Below, in pieces: positions 62,881-64,000 of a DNA stretch of 64,000 bases (positions within the stretch are counted from its first letter, which is position 1; every line of letters starts with the position of its first letter). Source of the stretch: Sphaerolaimus hirsutus (taxonomy: Eukaryota > Nematoda > Chromadorea > Monhysterida > Sphaerolaimidae). The notes below the pieces were generated by a model. That model did not search any database, was not told the origin of the DNA, and saw only the letters and a program-made list of their open reading frames with translations. The stretch covers positions 6,197,206 to 6,261,205 of the forward strand of contig OZ038459.1 in NCBI GenBank assembly GCA_964036195.1, read 5' to 3'. Both the position numbers and the translations under genes were made by a program.

Positions 62881-64000
62881 GACCCTGTACCGGACCCTGC
62901 TCAGAGGAACTCAGCATCAGAAAGAGTCTTGAGGAGTGCGACAGGGAAAGCTACAGCAACCACCAACAGTCTGGTGATTGGAATGCTGTGCATGGTGTTG
63001 ATGCTGACAGGCGTGTCAGAGTCAGCAACGCTGAGAGAAGCCGGCAAGGCTTACAGCGAAGTATTTTCCAGAACATACGTTCTAGAAACCTCGACAGTAA
63101 GGCCACCATCATTGGCAGCACATCATGGATTGCCGCCTCTGCCGTCTGAATGGCCACCAAAGTCTGTCAGAGAAATGCAAACTTATGAGAGATTCAAGGA
63201 TGCAATCAAAGATCATCCTGTGGAACAGGTGATCAACTCACAAAGCCAGAAGTATCAGATTTGCATCAGTGGAAGGCATGGACATGCACTTACAGTTCCT
63301 GAAGAAGTGCAGTGCCATATCCCACCAAGGAATTTTGTCAAAGCAATGAAAGTGACACTTTATGCACAGAGACAGATTCCACAGAAAGAGAAAGCATACA
63401 GATGCTACATCAGAATCAAAGAAATAATCACACACACCAGTTTCTGGGGAACAAAAGGCATTACAGGCAATTTTAAGAAATACCAGCAAGTTGGCGTGGT
63501 AGCATGCAACTATGCAAGAATCCACAAGATGTTCAGAGGAACACCATTGGTGGAAATGGAGCCCAGGGTGTGGACAACTAATCAAACCTTGAATGTGGAA
63601 TATTCATGGTGTTGTCATGACAAGGAAAATGTGGTCAGCAATTTCTACATGGAAGAAGGAACTGTGGCTTCACTTGATGGAAAAACTGTAATCAGTGACT
63701 TACACGATTTCAGCCAGTGCAGAGCCATGATGGGACATTGCAGAGACCACAATTATGGAATCACAGTGTGGGATACAGAGAATTTCAAGCATCAATGTGC
63801 ATATGAGAGAATTGGCAGATTCAAATCAGAAATATCTGGCCAGACAATTATTGTCTCAGAGTTGCAAGCAGCGTACTCTCACAGCAACAAAACAAAGAGG
63901 CCAGTTGGCTCAGAGTGTGTTCCAAGAGACACATACTACACTGATCAAGGAGGTGTATTTATTCAATTTGACAGAAGAGAAGATGTGCCTGTGGAGTGGG
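62881..64000 (+). CDS. Envelope-like region of the BEL element, open at window end
   Basis: The frame that carries the integrase continues without a stop from 61891 to 64000. After the integrase tail (about 62800) comes a hydrophobic stretch (SLVIGMLCMVLMLTGVSES, 62974-63030) like a signal peptide or membrane anchor. About 320 codons follow with many cysteines, including the pairs YSWCCHD and QCRAMMGHC, and two NxT/S-type glycosylation sites (NQT, NKT). This is the position and look of an envelope-type glycoprotein as found in some BEL/Pao elements. It is fused in frame to pol, so it would need processing or splicing. The C-terminal part and any membrane anchor are outside the window. Family not identified. 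Confidence 0.6.

Larger units (their letters stand above)
53213..64000 (+). mobile_element. BEL/Pao LTR retrotransposon, partial at window end
   Basis: 5' LTR (53213-54521), leader (54522-55316), gag, protease, reverse transcriptase, RNase H, integrase and an envelope-like region, all on the plus strand. Gag and pol have in-frame stops at 56001 (TAA), 57079 (TGA) and 58381 (TGA) and frameshifts near 56190 and 58650. A solo LTR of the same family splits the integrase at 60571-61889. The 3' LTR is beyond the window. Order and motifs (IPRLEL, NPADMATRG, WWKGPEWL) are those of BEL/Pao. Confidence 0.92.

Overview
The window looks like part of a large, repeat-rich invertebrate animal genome. Two host genes are split into many short exons, with GT..AG introns and GC-rich coding sequence set in AT-rich introns. 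Most of the rest is satellite, short inverted-repeat elements and decayed retrotransposons. I cannot name the species or phylum. I recognise no tRNA, rRNA or CRISPR.

Layout: 1-2760 is an AT-rich satellite with higher-order periods, and 2840-3820 is a G-rich minisatellite. 5746-13553 (+) holds the last twelve exons of a gene resembling PDPR, the regulatory subunit of mitochondrial pyruvate dehydrogenase phosphatase. Its 5' exons are not in the window, and its introns carry minisatellites and inverted-repeat elements. 13554-18603 is a run of such elements. 18604-22844 (+) is a complete beta-1,4-galactosyltransferase gene, one of whose introns is essentially a single inverted-repeat element. 24845-26307 (-) is a three-exon gene for a small secreted cysteine-rich protein that I do not recognise.

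26308-35150 has no convincing gene but many non-autonomous DNA elements. Several have intact target-site duplications: an 8-bp direct repeat around 29821-31031, around 32531-32917 and around 51558-51930, and a 10-bp one around 13677-14117. A 1.3-kb fold-back lies at 33805-35144.

36376-47640 (-) is a decayed Ty3/Gypsy retrotransposon carrying gag, protease, reverse transcriptase, integrase and a third ORF with a signal peptide. A second retroelement splits its RNase H region: a Penelope-like element at about 38991-43740 (+), with the GIY-YIG endonuclease N-terminal to the reverse transcriptase (the permuted order of the Naiad/Chlamys group).

47690-52811 is another cluster of inverted-repeat elements. 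53213-64000 (+) is a BEL/Pao element with its 5' LTR, gag, DUF1758-type protease, reverse transcriptase, RNase H, integrase and an envelope-like region still open at the window end. A solo LTR of the same family sits in its integrase with a perfect 5-bp target duplication. The three host genes show no sign of a shared function. The window is best read as a record of repeated nested transposition around a few ordinary genes.
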